Positions 9,318-18,502 of a stretch of 64,000 nucleotides of DNA are shown here, one piece after another. Under the pieces are notes generated by a model, which was not told where the DNA came from, searched no databases, and saw only the letters and a program-made list of their open reading frames with translations. Both the position numbers and the translations under genes were made by a program. Positions within the stretch are counted from its first letter, which is position 1; every line of letters begins with the position of its first letter. The stretch is taken from contig NZ_CP092417.1 of the NCBI RefSeq assembly GCF_023716865.1, forward strand, positions 4,194,001 to 4,258,000. The letters run 5' to 3'. This stretch comes from Endozoicomonas sp. SCSIO W0465. GTDB taxonomy: Bacteria; Pseudomonadota; Gammaproteobacteria; Pseudomonadales; Endozoicomonadaceae.

Positions 9318-10100
9318 ATGCGCAAAAAACGCAACCCGCAGTGTAGTATGGAACTCCATTACGTACCTCATGAAATCTGCTCCCAGCTTTCCGGTATCTC
9401 GCAATGGCTTGACGCCCATCCACAGTTCAATGACTGGATTTATGAGGACTTAAGTTCTGGTGATAAACAGAACACTGGGCGGAACGGACTATCAGCAGAA
9501 TCCGTTCTTCGTGCGGCACTCCTGAAACAGTATTTGAATTGTGATTATGACTACTTGTCGTTTGTTTTGATGGACTCCATGCTCTTTCGAGACTTTTGTC
9601 GCCTCGAACCAAACCAGCGCCCCAGTCGCTCCAGTTTGCATGGGCTCATCAGCCTTCTTACTGCATCTACATGGGAACGGATTAATAACTGTCAGCTAAT
9701 GACCGCTAAAGATCAGGGTATTGAAAAAGGGCGCACTGTGGCTATTGACAGCACAGTCACCGAATCGGATATCAAACCTCCTTGCGACAGTGATCTTTTA
9801 GCCAGTTCCGTTAAAGAAATTTGTCGGCTGCTGGAACGGGGACAAACACTGACAGCGACACCGCTTTATGAATATACCCATCACAACCGAGCCGTAAAAG
9901 ATGCGGCCAGAAAATGCATCTACGCTGGCAAAGAAGAGCGGCATCAGCATTATAAAAAACTGCTGCAGTTGACCCGAAAATCCCGGAAGGTACTTATCGA
10001 AGCTACTGTCACGCTAGCAAACGCCCGTCAGCAGGGGCAGTGTCTCCTGGCTGATGATGCCGACAAGTGGCAGGCAGATGTGGATCACCTGTTACCCCTG
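9318..10100 (+). pseudogene. ISNCY/IS1182-like transposase, copy 1, 5' fragment
   Basis: Begins MRKKRNPQCSMELHYVP and contains a DUF772-type N-terminal domain (ESVLRAALLKQY...LFRDFCRL) and the first catalytic aspartate region (VAIDSTV). The frame is interrupted at 10100 by the Tn5/IS50-like element. The same region in copy 2 carries a one-base deletion, so this fragment preserves the ancestral frame. Confidence 0.88.
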
Positions 10101-11598
10101 CTGACTCTTGATCACATCTCTCCAGCGCTGAACTGCCGGGCTATCTGCCAGGTTTTTACCCGATCCTGCAATTTCGCCCAGCCTTCCCATACCACTAACC
10201 AGCCGGGCTGCCCTGTATGCTTTGAATCACCCCAACCACCAAGCCGAGCAATCGTTTGAAGCAGCCAAGTGACTGTTGGCGGCTTATCGGGCAACGCTTT
10301 TTTTTCATAGGTTAGCCAGAGAACCTGCCATTCATCATCACTGACCACCTCATTCGCGAGTGTTTTTTCACTCCAAAGCTTTCTGTCTTTGTGCTGCCTG
10401 TCATTCGGTAACATTAATGCTTCACGGATTTGCATTAGTCTGACAGCGACAAACATTAATATGACCGCAAGTCGTTCAATGTTATCCGGAGATTGCAGAC
10501 GAAGCCTTTCTACTCCTGCTCCCGATTTCCAAGCCTTATGGAACTCTTCTATTCGCCATCGGAGCTCGTAAAATCGAATGATAGAGCGACAGTCTTCGAA
10601 TGTTTCAATATCTTCAGTTGTCAATAGTACCCAGTGCAAACGGTCTTCGGAGTCATTGCCAATCTCTTCAGCCGACACAATATTCATAGTTACCGGTTCC
10701 GGCCTGCCGCCTGGCCTTTGCGGCGCCTGTATTGTCATCTTCTTTCTTTTGACCTGCAGCGTTGCCTTTCGCTTCTTTCTACCTCCTTTTTGAGGAACCA
10801 CTATCGTATATTTCCCCAACACTTCAGTCTGAGCTAAGGAATCAAATAATAAGAGTTCGCCATCCACCAGGATTCTGTTTTGTGTAGCTCTTACAACAAA
10901 CCGCTGTCGGTTATCCAGTTTGTAGTGCATATATTCGTATATATCCGCCTCCCGGTCGCAAACACTGATGATGTCAGGCATTTTACCCCCCATCCTTTGT
11001 TCTGTGTTTTCAGAGGCTCTTTGCCACTTAAAGCTTTCCTTTCCCTCGTAAGGTAGCTGACGACGTTGGTTCTTTTTCCCCCGCTGAACGTCCTCTCTAA
11101 CCCATCGTTCTTGATCAATAAGCCCAATGCTTCGCTCTGTATCCGCATCAACCAAGAAGACAGAGTGGACGTGGAATCCTCTGGTTTTAGAGCCTTCAGG
11201 ACCTCCAAGATCACCAAGCTCGGATCTGACAGCATGTTTATAACCCAGGGTTGTTGTATCTTCGAGAGCCAGAAGTAGGCGAGACTGTCTCGCTATTTTG
11301 GCAGTTGCCTGAAAGCCTGCCTCAGCTATTGCTTCAGGCTTTACGGCCTCATTCTCAATCAGCCGGTAAGCTCCAGTTACCAGTGCGGTATAACCTTCGC
11401 ATGAAGATGACAAAGAATTACCGGTATGAGCTGAAAGCTCGGCAGCAACTTTGACAAGTCGTTTTGTACGTCGAGTATCGCCCAAATCAGCACATCCAAA
11501 AGTTAGTTCTGACCATGGTTTAGGAGAAAGTGGAAGCATGACCTGTTTTATCAGTGAGAAATGATAGAACAAGGTAGCTATTTGTGATCAAGAGACAG
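10101..11598 (-). mobile_element. Tn5/IS50-like insertion sequence (IS4 family), complete
   Basis: 1498 bp bounded by the inverted repeats CTGACTCTTGATCACA (left) and CTGTCTCTTGATCACA (right, complement). They closely resemble the outside and inside ends of IS50 (CTGACTCTTATACACA and CTGTCTCTTGATCAGA). A 10-bp direct repeat GTTACCCCTG flanks it at 10091-10100 and 11599-11608; the uninterrupted sequence in copy 2 (around 17707) has it once. It encodes one apparently intact transposase on the minus strand. Confidence 0.95.
10112..11572 (-). CDS. Tn5-like transposase (IS4 family)
   Basis: 486 residues, close to the 476 of Tn5 transposase. The N-terminal WSELTFGCADLGDTRRTKRLVKV matches the DNA-binding domain of Tn5-type enzymes. 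The DDE core is visible: ALEDTTTLGY, ISVCDREADIYEY, and the YREK-like signature FYELRWRIEEFHKAWKSG containing the catalytic glutamate. The reading frame is complete with its ends just inside the inverted repeats, so the element may be active. IS50 makes a second product (inhibitor) from an internal start; whether this one does cannot be told from sequence. Confidence 0.94.
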   Translation of the reverse strand: MFYHFSLIKQVMLPLSPKPWSELTFGCADLGDTRRTKRLVKVAAELSAHTGNSLSSSCEGYTALVTGAYRLIENEAVKPEAIAEAGFQATAKIARQSRLLLALEDTTTLGYKHAVRSELGDLGGPEGSKTRGFHVHSVFLVDADTERSIGLIDQERWVREDVQRGKKNQRRQLPYEGKESFKWQRASENTEQRMGGKMPDIISVCDREADIYEYMHYKLDNRQRFVVRATQNRILVDGELLLFDSLAQTEVLGKYTIVVPQKGGRKKRKATLQVKRKKMTIQAPQRPGGRPEPVTMNIVSAEEIGNDSEDRLHWVLLTTEDIETFEDCRSIIRFYELRWRIEEFHKAWKSGAGVERLRLQSPDNIERLAVILMFVAVRLMQIREALMLPNDRQHKDRKLWSEKTLANEVVSDDEWQVLWLTYEKKALPDKPPTVTWLLQTIARLGGWGDSKHTGQPGWLVVWEGWAKLQDRVKTWQIARQFSAGEM

Positions 11599-11964
11599 GT
11601 TACCCCTGGTGGATGCAATAGTCTCCCAGACAGAGCGCAGGGTCTTTAAGGGTGAAAAGGTGCCAGCCCAGGAAAAAGTGGTTAGCCTGTATGAACCCCA
11701 TACGGATATCATCGTAAAAGACAGGCGGCAAGTACAGTATGGCCATAAACTGAACCTGGTTCAGGGAAAAAGTCGATTGATCCTGGACCTGGTTATTGAG
11801 GAAGGTAACCCAGCGGATTCGGACCAATTCATTCCGATGATGGAAAGACAAAAAGAAATTTATGGTCGTGTACCTCGCCAGACAAGCGGTGACGGCGGAT
11901 ACGCGTGTCGCGCTAATTTGGAAAAAGCCAAGGCCATGGGAATCAGCGATGTAGCTTTTAATAA
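11599..11964 (+). pseudogene. ISNCY/IS1182-like transposase, copy 1, middle fragment
   Basis: Resumes after the Tn5-like element with VDAIVSQTERRVFKG and runs through EPHTDIIVKDRRQ and TSGDGGYACRANLEKAKAMG to DVAFN, where the next insertion interrupts it at 11964. It is nearly identical to 17707-18073 of copy 2. Confidence 0.87.
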
Positions 11965-13072
11965 CTCAAGTTACGCACCTTGCTGAAAATCAGCCATTAT
12001 TGGTGGCATGAAAAATGATCTCATAGAACTTTATTCTGACTACCTGTTGTCGTCGTCTGGGAAGACCACTGCAACGGGAGTGTCAGAGCTTTTGGATAAT
12101 GTCTACAGTCATGACCAATTCACCCGATTGCTTTCAAACAATGAGTTTACCAGTCGTGACTTATGGCTTTACGTTAAACCCGTCGTGCGACAGGTTGAGT
12201 GCAGTGATGGGGTTTTGATCTTTGACGATACGATTCAGGAAAAGCAGTTCAGCAAAGAGAATGCCCTGAACACCTGGCATTTTGATCATACAAAAAATCG
12301 CACCGTGAAAGGTATAAATCTGCTCAATGCACACTACCATGCCGGAGATGCGTCGATTCCTGTCGCCTATAAATTGATCGAGAAAACCATCCTGTACACC
12401 GACTTGAAGACAAAAAAGGTAAGACGATATGCAGAGCAAACCAAAAATGAAATGATGCGGGAGATGCTGATGATTTGCTGCCATAACCAGCTTATGTTCC
12501 GCTATGTCCTTGCAGATAGCTGGTTTTGCTCAAACGACAATATGATGTTTATTCGACACGACTGTAATAAACATTTCCTGATGGCGATGAAGTCAAACCG
12601 CAAGGTATCCCTCAGTCTGGACGACAAATTACAAGGCCGTTCACAGCGTATAGATACTGTTGATTTTTCAGAAGATAAGCCTGTACAAGGGTGGATAGCA
12701 GGTGTCGATTTCCCTGTTCTGCTATACCGTCAGGTCTTTAAAAACAAAGACGGAAGCACAGGCATTCTCTATCTGGTTTGCAGCGATCTTGACTGTGATG
12801 CCGAGACTCTCAAGGCAATCTACGAGAAACGGTGGAAAGTCGAGGTCTTCCATAAAACGCTGAAATCGAATGCGTCAATGGCCAAGTCACCGGCGCATAC
12901 TGTGAGAACACAGAGTAATCATATCTTTCTTTCAATTTACTCAGCCTTCAGGTTGGAAGTATTGTCATTGAAAGTAAATCTGAATCACTTTCAGCTCAGA
13001 GCCAAAATCTATATGGCAGGGCTGAAAGCTTCGTTGGGGCAGCTGAGAGAGCTGTTAGCTGCGTAACTTCAG
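11965..13072 (+). mobile_element. Small DDE-type insertion sequence inside ISNCY/IS1182-like copy 1
   Basis: 1108 bp with terminal inverted repeats CTCAAGTTACGCA (left) and CTGAAGTTACGCA (right, complement). A 7-bp duplication TTAATAA flanks it at 11958-11964 and 13073-13079, and copy 2 has this sequence once at 18067-18073. It carries a single transposase gene that fills nearly the whole element. Confidence 0.93.
12008..13066 (+). CDS. IS4/IS701-superfamily transposase
   Basis: 352 residues, apparently intact. The DDE catalytic triad is traceable: LIFDDTIQEKQ (first Asp), YVLADSWFCSNDN (second Asp) and YEKRWKVEVFHKTLKSN (Glu in a YREK-like context). The combination of motifs resembles IS701-type and related DDE_5 enzymes, but the 7-bp target duplication is not typical of IS701, so I leave the family open. 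It occupies one copy in this window. Confidence 0.85.
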   Translation: MKNDLIELYSDYLLSSSGKTTATGVSELLDNVYSHDQFTRLLSNNEFTSRDLWLYVKPVVRQVECSDGVLIFDDTIQEKQFSKENALNTWHFDHTKNRTVKGINLLNAHYHAGDASIPVAYKLIEKTILYTDLKTKKVRRYAEQTKNEMMREMLMICCHNQLMFRYVLADSWFCSNDNMMFIRHDCNKHFLMAMKSNRKVSLSLDDKLQGRSQRIDTVDFSEDKPVQGWIAGVDFPVLLYRQVFKNKDGSTGILYLVCSDLDCDAETLKAIYEKRWKVEVFHKTLKSNASMAKSPAHTVRTQSNHIFLSIYSAFRLEVLSLKVNLNHFQLRAKIYMAGLKASLGQLRELLAA

Positions 13073-13079
13073 TTAATAA

Positions 13080-13302
13080 GAAGCGCGGACTTGAAGTCGA
13101 AGAGATGACTAAAAGTCAGTATGTGTATAAAACGCTCTTTCGCTTCCGGGCAGGTATTGAAGCGGGAATTTCGTGGCTAAAGAGATGTTTTGGGCTATCA
13201 CGTTGCCACTGCAAGGGTTCTGAGCGTTTTGATTCTCATTGCTGGTTATCGGTGGTCTGTTACAACCTGGTGATTCTGGCCAGACACCCGGCACCATCCT
13301 GA
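13080..13302 (+). pseudogene. ISNCY/IS1182-like transposase, copy 1, 3' fragment
   Basis: Continues the transposase with KKRGLEVEEMTKSQYVYKT, the ISWLKRCFGLSRC segment holding the likely catalytic glutamate just upstream (FRAGIEAGIS), and the proper C-terminus SVVCYNLVILARH. Copy 2 lacks this C-terminus because of a 2-bp insertion (TTATATCGG in place of TTATCGG). Confidence 0.86.
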
Positions 13303-13510
13303 TAGCCACCTCCACGCTACATGAAAGTACCTTTCCAGCATGGTGGGAGGATGTTTTCTGCCTGCTTTTCGCGTTTTTCTCCAATATCCGTCCCAGATTA
13401 GAGAAAAAAAGGGAAGAGTTTTTGCGGCTCTCTGGAATTTCAGGAAATATAAAAACGAACGTACAATCTAATTATGATTGCCTGATGCGTTTTTGGACGA
13501 GAACTATCTA

Positions 13511-13928
13511 CATGAAGTTCAATGCCGTTGATAACTTCCGGCGAAAAACCATTCAGGAGTGGGCAGAACATGCCCTGAAAAAGGGTGTCCGGGCCGTCAG
13601 CGATGGCTTGTCCTGTTTCCGGGGTATTGAAGATGCCGGATGCCAGCACACAGCCATCATTACCGGTGGTGGGCATGCATCCATGGAGAATGAGTTGTTC
13701 ACCTGGGTAAATACCATGCTGGGAAACGTGAAAACAGCGATTACCGGTACTTACCATAAGCTCGACCCCAAGCATCTGGGCCGTTATCTATCAGAGTTCA
13801 ACTATCGGTTTAACCGGCGTTTTGATATGCCTTCAATGATCTCAAGGCTAGGTCGGGCTGCAGTCAATACAGCACCGATGCCGGATCGACTTCTCAAACT
13901 GCCAGACGTCCAGTGGAAACCGGGTTAG
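13511..13928 (+). pseudogene. IS1595-family transposase, 3' fragment
   Basis: Completes the transposase broken at 9180: the frame continues YMKFNAVDNFRRKTIQEWAE, then the second catalytic Asp region (VSDGLSCF), and the YLSEFNYRFNRRFD segment typical of IS1595 C-termini. It ends at a TAG at 13926-13928. Confidence 0.88.
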
Positions 13929-14512
13929 CCATCAACCGATAATTGAAAGTCAGTTGACGTATTAATATCATTATTTCGAATGATGATGTGGGTCTTTGCT
14001 TGTTCGGAGCGGTTATGAAACCGAATTTAGTTGATAATCTGGAGAACAAGCCGTCATGATGCCTGCTCCACCGGTAATACTGGAGAGGTTCTATTATTTC
14101 TTTACCGGGTTATAGACATAAAGAATGAAAAGCTGCACGTATATTCTTAAATTATCTTTCCCTGTGTCATGACGTACGATCAGTGGTAATCAGGAAAAAC
14201 TATACGACAAATATTACTTATATTTAAACACTGGAGGGCTAGCTGTATCTGGCTGTGGCTATGGATCCCTATTCAAGGAAAATCGGAGGTAGGTTATGGG
14301 CAGTCATATAACGACAGAGTTGCCGTTAGCGGCATTGAAAATGTGATAGTGGAGCTGTAAACCAGACTCGGGATACTCTCACACCACTCAGACCAGGAGA
14401 GTCAGTACACCTCTCTGGACTATGACTCAGAGCATACGGCATGACATGCAACATGCGGGAAAAATAAAGACAAGGTAAATCAATAAGCAGGAAGGAAATC
14501 AGGAAGGATATA
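13929..14512. other. Gene-free stretch between the IS nest and the tRNAs
   Basis: About 580 bp without a supportable gene. The first tens of bases should include the right end of the IS1595-type element, which I could not delimit. The rest is AT-rich with many stop codons and no recognised repeat or RNA. Confidence 0.6.
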
Positions 14513-14605
14513 TGGCGGTGAGGGAGGGATTCGAACCCTCGATACGGCTACAAACCGTATACTCCCTTAGCAGGGGAGCGCCTTCAGCCTCTCGGCCACC
14601 TCACC
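14513..14605 (-). tRNA. tRNA-Ser (GCU anticodon)
   Basis: The minus strand folds as a class II tRNA: GGTGAGG acceptor, GGCCGAGAGGCTGAAGG D-arm, CTGCTAA anticodon loop with anticodon GCT, long variable arm (TACGG...CCGTA), GGTTCGAATCC T-arm, and an encoded 3' CCA. Confidence 0.98.
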
Positions 14606-14743
14606 AATTCAAGTGACGAACTCAAATACTTCAACCGCCTGAAGTTTTAACCAGTGTATTGACCAGCCGAACTATGAGCGTCTTGTTTGAAGCGGGATGA
14701 AAGATATTTGAATCATTTCAATTCGTCAATCTTTCTATTGACT

Positions 14744-14820
14744 TGGCGCGCTCGGGAGGATTCGAACCTCCGACCGCCTGGTTCGTAGCCAGGTACTCTA
14801 TCCAGCTGAGCTACGAGCGC
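14744..14820 (-). tRNA. tRNA-Arg (ACG anticodon)
   Basis: 77 nt including encoded CCA. Acceptor GCGCTCG pairs with CGAGCGC; the D-arm is AGCTCAGCTGGATAGAGT, the anticodon loop CTACGAA (ACG, normally edited to ICG), and the T-arm GGTTCGAATCC. It lies 138 nt upstream of tRNA-Ser on the same strand. Confidence 0.98.
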
Positions 14821-15031
14821 CCGGTGTCAACGGAGGTGAAATATAGAGATTTCATTGGATTGAGTCAAATACGGTTTTTACGGATCAATTCACATCCAAC
14901 CGATGCACTACTCGATGAACTTTTCATCCTGTCTATTGCCAGAGCAAGAAGATAAATACTATTTTATTTTTTTGTTGAGCCAAAAAAAACGACACACTTA
15001 GTCTAACAAAGCGCAATTGCAGCCATTGCCT

Positions 15032-16621
15032 ATGTTACCGACACCGCCAGTGATCACGAACACTGCCAGTAGCAGACCTCCTGACGTAGACCGTGCCGTT
15101 CAGGGCCGGTATTTCAATAGGGACATTAGCCGAATACTGGATCTGCCACCGGTGGTAAACAATACCAGATTAATAGGTATGGAGTATGAGTCCAGCAAAG
15201 TGAGTGTCACAGCTCCTGGCATCGCCCTCAGAAAAGGTACAATACTGGCGGAAACCCGGGGATGTCACTTTGGCTACCCATTAATGAGTCTGACCATTGA
15301 AAACCAGGGCGAGTTGCCAGTACTGGAAACGGTGCTGGCGCCGTTGTCACCAGAAACCCTGTCCCAACTGCGCTTATGTGACATGGTGGAAAAATTGTTT
15401 GCTATTCTGGCAGCCATCCCCTTAGGTACCGGCATGGCGCTGGAAGCACTGCTCAACCAGTACAACCAATGGCTGAACAACCTTGAGTGGCTTGACGAGC
15501 ACACCTGCCCCGTTTTACAGCTGGCAGCTGTCAATGGACCGATCTCCCTCAGGCACGACCAGGGTATTAACTGTGCCCAGTTGAATAAAACGGAGACCAG
15601 CACCTCGACCGGCAAAGGACCTCTGACATTAGTGAAGATACCCAATCGACCGGCAGGCTGGAATTATTACAAACAGACCAGTTTTTTTGTCGAGTTTAAA
15701 AATATCAGACAACTTGCGGATATCCCCTGGCAAACAGAACTCTACTCACTGCTTGATGCAGTCTGGTGGCATGAAGCAAGAGATATCGCTACATCTCTGC
15801 TTAAGGAATTTGGAATAAAAACTGAACATGAAAATACTATTCCCGTCTTTATGCACTGGTCGTACAACTGTCTGAAAATAATTAACTATGGTTTTAAGAC
15901 CGAATCGTTCGGTGGTCAAAGGGTCGTGCGTCATGTGCCGTTGAGCATTCGAGTGGGCTCGTTTCAGGCGGTGCTTGAACTGCTATCAGATGAGACCGTT
16001 AAAGAGCTGGTCACAAGCATTAATAAAGATCAGGACAACTACCTTTACGAGTTCTTACTGCAGATATTCGTGAACTATGAAAACAGGAAGGAACTTCGTT
16101 CACAGCGCGTTGCCTATGACAAGCTGGAGCAATGGCTGTTTCATGAAGTGCAGGAACTGTTCAAAGTCCTCAAAATAAGATATCAGCATGGTAAACATCA
16201 TGTTTATAACCCTTTTTCACCAACCCCTTATATTGTCACCAAGGATAACGAAAAACTGATACTGCCTGATCCTGGCAAGACAGCTGATTTCTTGCAAAAC
16301 TTTGTTCTGGCTCAGCGTAATGACAACTATTATTTTCTCTATGAACTGACAGCAATCAATGAGGCAAATTATTGCGTTGTCGAGTTCAGATTGCATCAGG
16401 GCAATAACAAAGGATCAAGTGCTGTTGATCTTCCGTTTAATAATCCTGATCGTCCCTTTGACCCAACACATCTCTCTGAAAATGAACAACAGATGATGAC
16501 TCTTCTGTTTGAAGGCAGAACGGTACAAACCCTTGACAATAACCTATGGCTTCAGAGCCTGTTGTCTTTGCTCGAATCGTTTCCCGACCTTGATACTGGA
16601 CAGACCAAAATTCCAGTCTAG
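15032..16621 (+). CDS. Protein of unknown function, about 529 residues
   Basis: I do not recognise a family with confidence. The start is taken at the ATG at 15032; a TTG five codons upstream is also possible, and neither has a good ribosome-binding site. There is no signal peptide or membrane segment. The N-terminal third contains RLIGMEYESSKVSV and, after a basic stretch, GELPVLETVLAPLS. This pairing faintly recalls amidoligase-type ATP-grasp-like domains (GxExE, then ExxSPxL), a weak and unproven resemblance. The C-terminal half is helical and charged (LLQIFVNYENRKELRSQRVAYDKL). It is flanked by tRNAs on one side and an IS nest on the other, so it sits in accessory DNA. An effector or toxin role is possible but only by context. 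Confidence 0.65.
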   Translation: MLPTPPVITNTASSRPPDVDRAVQGRYFNRDISRILDLPPVVNNTRLIGMEYESSKVSVTAPGIALRKGTILAETRGCHFGYPLMSLTIENQGELPVLETVLAPLSPETLSQLRLCDMVEKLFAILAAIPLGTGMALEALLNQYNQWLNNLEWLDEHTCPVLQLAAVNGPISLRHDQGINCAQLNKTETSTSTGKGPLTLVKIPNRPAGWNYYKQTSFFVEFKNIRQLADIPWQTELYSLLDAVWWHEARDIATSLLKEFGIKTEHENTIPVFMHWSYNCLKIINYGFKTESFGGQRVVRHVPLSIRVGSFQAVLELLSDETVKELVTSINKDQDNYLYEFLLQIFVNYENRKELRSQRVAYDKLEQWLFHEVQELFKVLKIRYQHGKHHVYNPFSPTPYIVTKDNEKLILPDPGKTADFLQNFVLAQRNDNYYFLYELTAINEANYCVVEFRLHQGNNKGSSAVDLPFNNPDRPFDPTHLSENEQQMMTLLFEGRTVQTLDNNLWLQSLLSLLESFPDLDTGQTKIPV

Positions 16622-16797
16622 CCTATTGATTTCCCTGCCTTTTGTTTTTCTGTTTCGTTTCATATTACTAACTCGACTTTAGAGTCTGTATAAAACGATA
16701 ATTCGGTCAGCTTTTTATAGTGAAGCAAGCCGAAATCAGTGAACTGTTTTTCCAAGTTCGTTATTACTTCCGTTTTTTGCCTAAAAGCCTTTAGTTA

Positions 16798-18499
16798 GTT
16801 CTCGTCCAAAAACACAACCAATTGAAAACTGTAGATTTTATCCTGAAAAATTAAGTGGAGCCCTACTGCTATCTGGCGACTAAACTTCCCAAGAGCAAGA
16901 AACATAAGGGATTGCCAAAAACAGAGGACTCCAAATGCGCAAAAAACGCAACCCGCAGTGTAGTATGGAACTCCATTACGTACCTCATGAAATCTGCTCC
17001 CAGCTTTCCGGTATCTCGCAATGGCTTGACGCCCATCCACAGTTCAATGACTGGATTTATGAGGACTTAAGTTCTGGTGATAAACAGAACACTGGGCGGA
17101 ACGGACTATCAGCAGAATCCGTTCTTCGTGCGGCACTCCTGAAACAGTATTTGAATTGTGATTATGACTACTTGTCGTTTGTTTGATGGACTCCATGCTC
17201 TTTCGAGACTTTTGTCGCCTCGAACCAAACCAGCGCCCCAGTCGCTCCAGTTTGCATGGGCTCATCAGCCTTCTTACTGCATCTACATGGGAACGGATTA
17301 ATAACTGTCAGCTAATGACCGCTAAAGATCAGGGTATTGAAAAAGGGCGCACTGTGGCTATTGACAGCACAGTCACCGAATCGGATATCAAACCTCCTTG
17401 CGACAGTGATCTTTTAGCCAGTTCCGTTAAAGAAATTTGTCGGCTGCTGGAACGGGGACAAACACTGACAGCGACACCGCTTTATGAATATACCCATCAC
17501 AACCGAGCCGTAAAAGATGCGGCCAGAAAATGCATCTACGCTGGCAAAGAAGAGCGGCATCAGCATTATAAAAAACTGCTGCAGTTGACCCGAAAATCCC
17601 GGAAGGTACTTATCGAAGCTACTGTCACGCTAGCAAACGCCCGTCAGCAGGGGCAGTGTCTCCTGGCTGATGATGCCGACAAGTGGCAGGCCGATGTGGA
17701 TCACCTGTTACCCCTGGTGGATGCAATAGTCTCCCAGACAGAGCGCAGGGTCTTTAAGGGTGAAAAGGTGCCAGCCCAGGAAAAAGTGGTTAGCCTGTAT
17801 GAACCCCATACGGATATCATCGTAAAAGACAGGCGGCAAGTACAGTATGGCCATAAACTGAACCTGGTTCAGGGAAAAAGTCGATTGATCCTGGACCTGG
17901 TTATTGAGGAAGGTAACCCAGCGGATTCGGACCAATTCATTCCGATGATGGAAAGACAAAAAGAAATTTATGGTCGTGTACCTCGCCAGACAAGCGGTGA
18001 CGGCGGATACGCGTGTCGCGCTAATTTGGAAAAAGCCAAGGCCATGGGAATCAGCGATGTAGCTTTTAATAAGAAGCGCGGACTTGAAGTCGAAGAGATG
18101 ACTAAAAGTCAGTATGTGTATAAAACGCTCTTTCGCTTCCGGGCAGGTATTGAAGCGGGAATTTCGTGGCTAAAGAGATGTTTTGGGCTATCACGTTGCC
18201 ACTGCAAGGGTTCTGAGCGTTTTGATTCTCATTGCTGGTTATATCGGTGGTCTGTTACAACCTGGTGATTCTGGCCAGACACCCGGCACCATCCTGATAG
18301 CCACCTCCACGCTACATGAAAGTACCTTTCCAGCATGGTGGGAGGATGTTTTCTGCCTGCTTTTCGCGTTTTTCTCCAATATCCGTCCCAGATTAGAGAA
18401 AAAAAGGGAAGAGTTTTTGCGGCTCTCTGGAATTTCAGGAAATATCAAAACGCACGTACAATCTAATTATGATTGCCTGATGCGTTTTTGGACGAGAAC
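16798..18499 (+). mobile_element. ISNCY/IS1182-like element, copy 2
   Basis: 1702 bp with the same terminal repeats as copy 1 and a 6-bp duplication TAGTTA at 16792-16797 and 18500-18505. No other element interrupts it, but its transposase is frameshifted twice, so it cannot make its own enzyme as written. Confidence 0.94.
16935..18268 (+). pseudogene. ISNCY/IS1182-like transposase, copy 2, two frameshifts
   Basis: Nearly identical to the copy-1 transposase but with a missing T at about 17184 (TTTGTTTGATGG against TTTGTTTTGATGG). This breaks the protein into 16935-17186 and 17183-18268. A second lesion, a 2-bp AT insertion at about 18241, replaces the conserved C-terminus (VVCYNLVILARH) with a short wrong-frame tail. 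The one-base lesion lies in a T-rich run that might permit programmed slippage, but copy 1 reads through without it, so decay is more likely. Confidence 0.88.
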
Positions 18500-18502
18500 T
18501 AG

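Larger units (their letters stand above)
9181..13504 (+). mobile_element. ISNCY/IS1182-like element, copy 1, itself carrying two further insertions
   Basis: Terminal inverted repeats are GTTCTCGTCCAAAAACAC at the left and the complement of GTTCTCGTCCAAAAACGC at the right. It is flanked by a 6-bp target duplication, TATCTA, at 9175-9180 and 13505-13510. The span is 4324 bp; subtracting the two inner elements with their duplications (1508 and 1115 bp) leaves 1701 bp, one base less than copy 2 at 16798-18499. The family name is uncertain: the transposase has a DUF772-like N-terminus and an EPHTDIIVKDRRQ motif seen in ISNCY/IS1182-type enzymes. Confidence 0.9.
8642..13928 (+). mobile_element. IS1595-type element, outermost layer of a four-element nest (ends not resolved)
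   Basis: The transposase reading frame starts at 8642, stops at the insertion point 9180 and resumes at 13511, so the whole 9181-13510 block is later material. I could not identify convincing terminal inverted repeats or a target duplication for this outer element. The coordinates given are therefore only the coding limits. The true ends should lie within about 100 bp on each side. Confidence 0.75.

Noticed and set aside
17183..17190. Programmed frameshift in ISNCY/IS1182-like copy 2
   Set aside because: Copy 1 has one more T and reads straight through, so a simple deletion is the better explanation.
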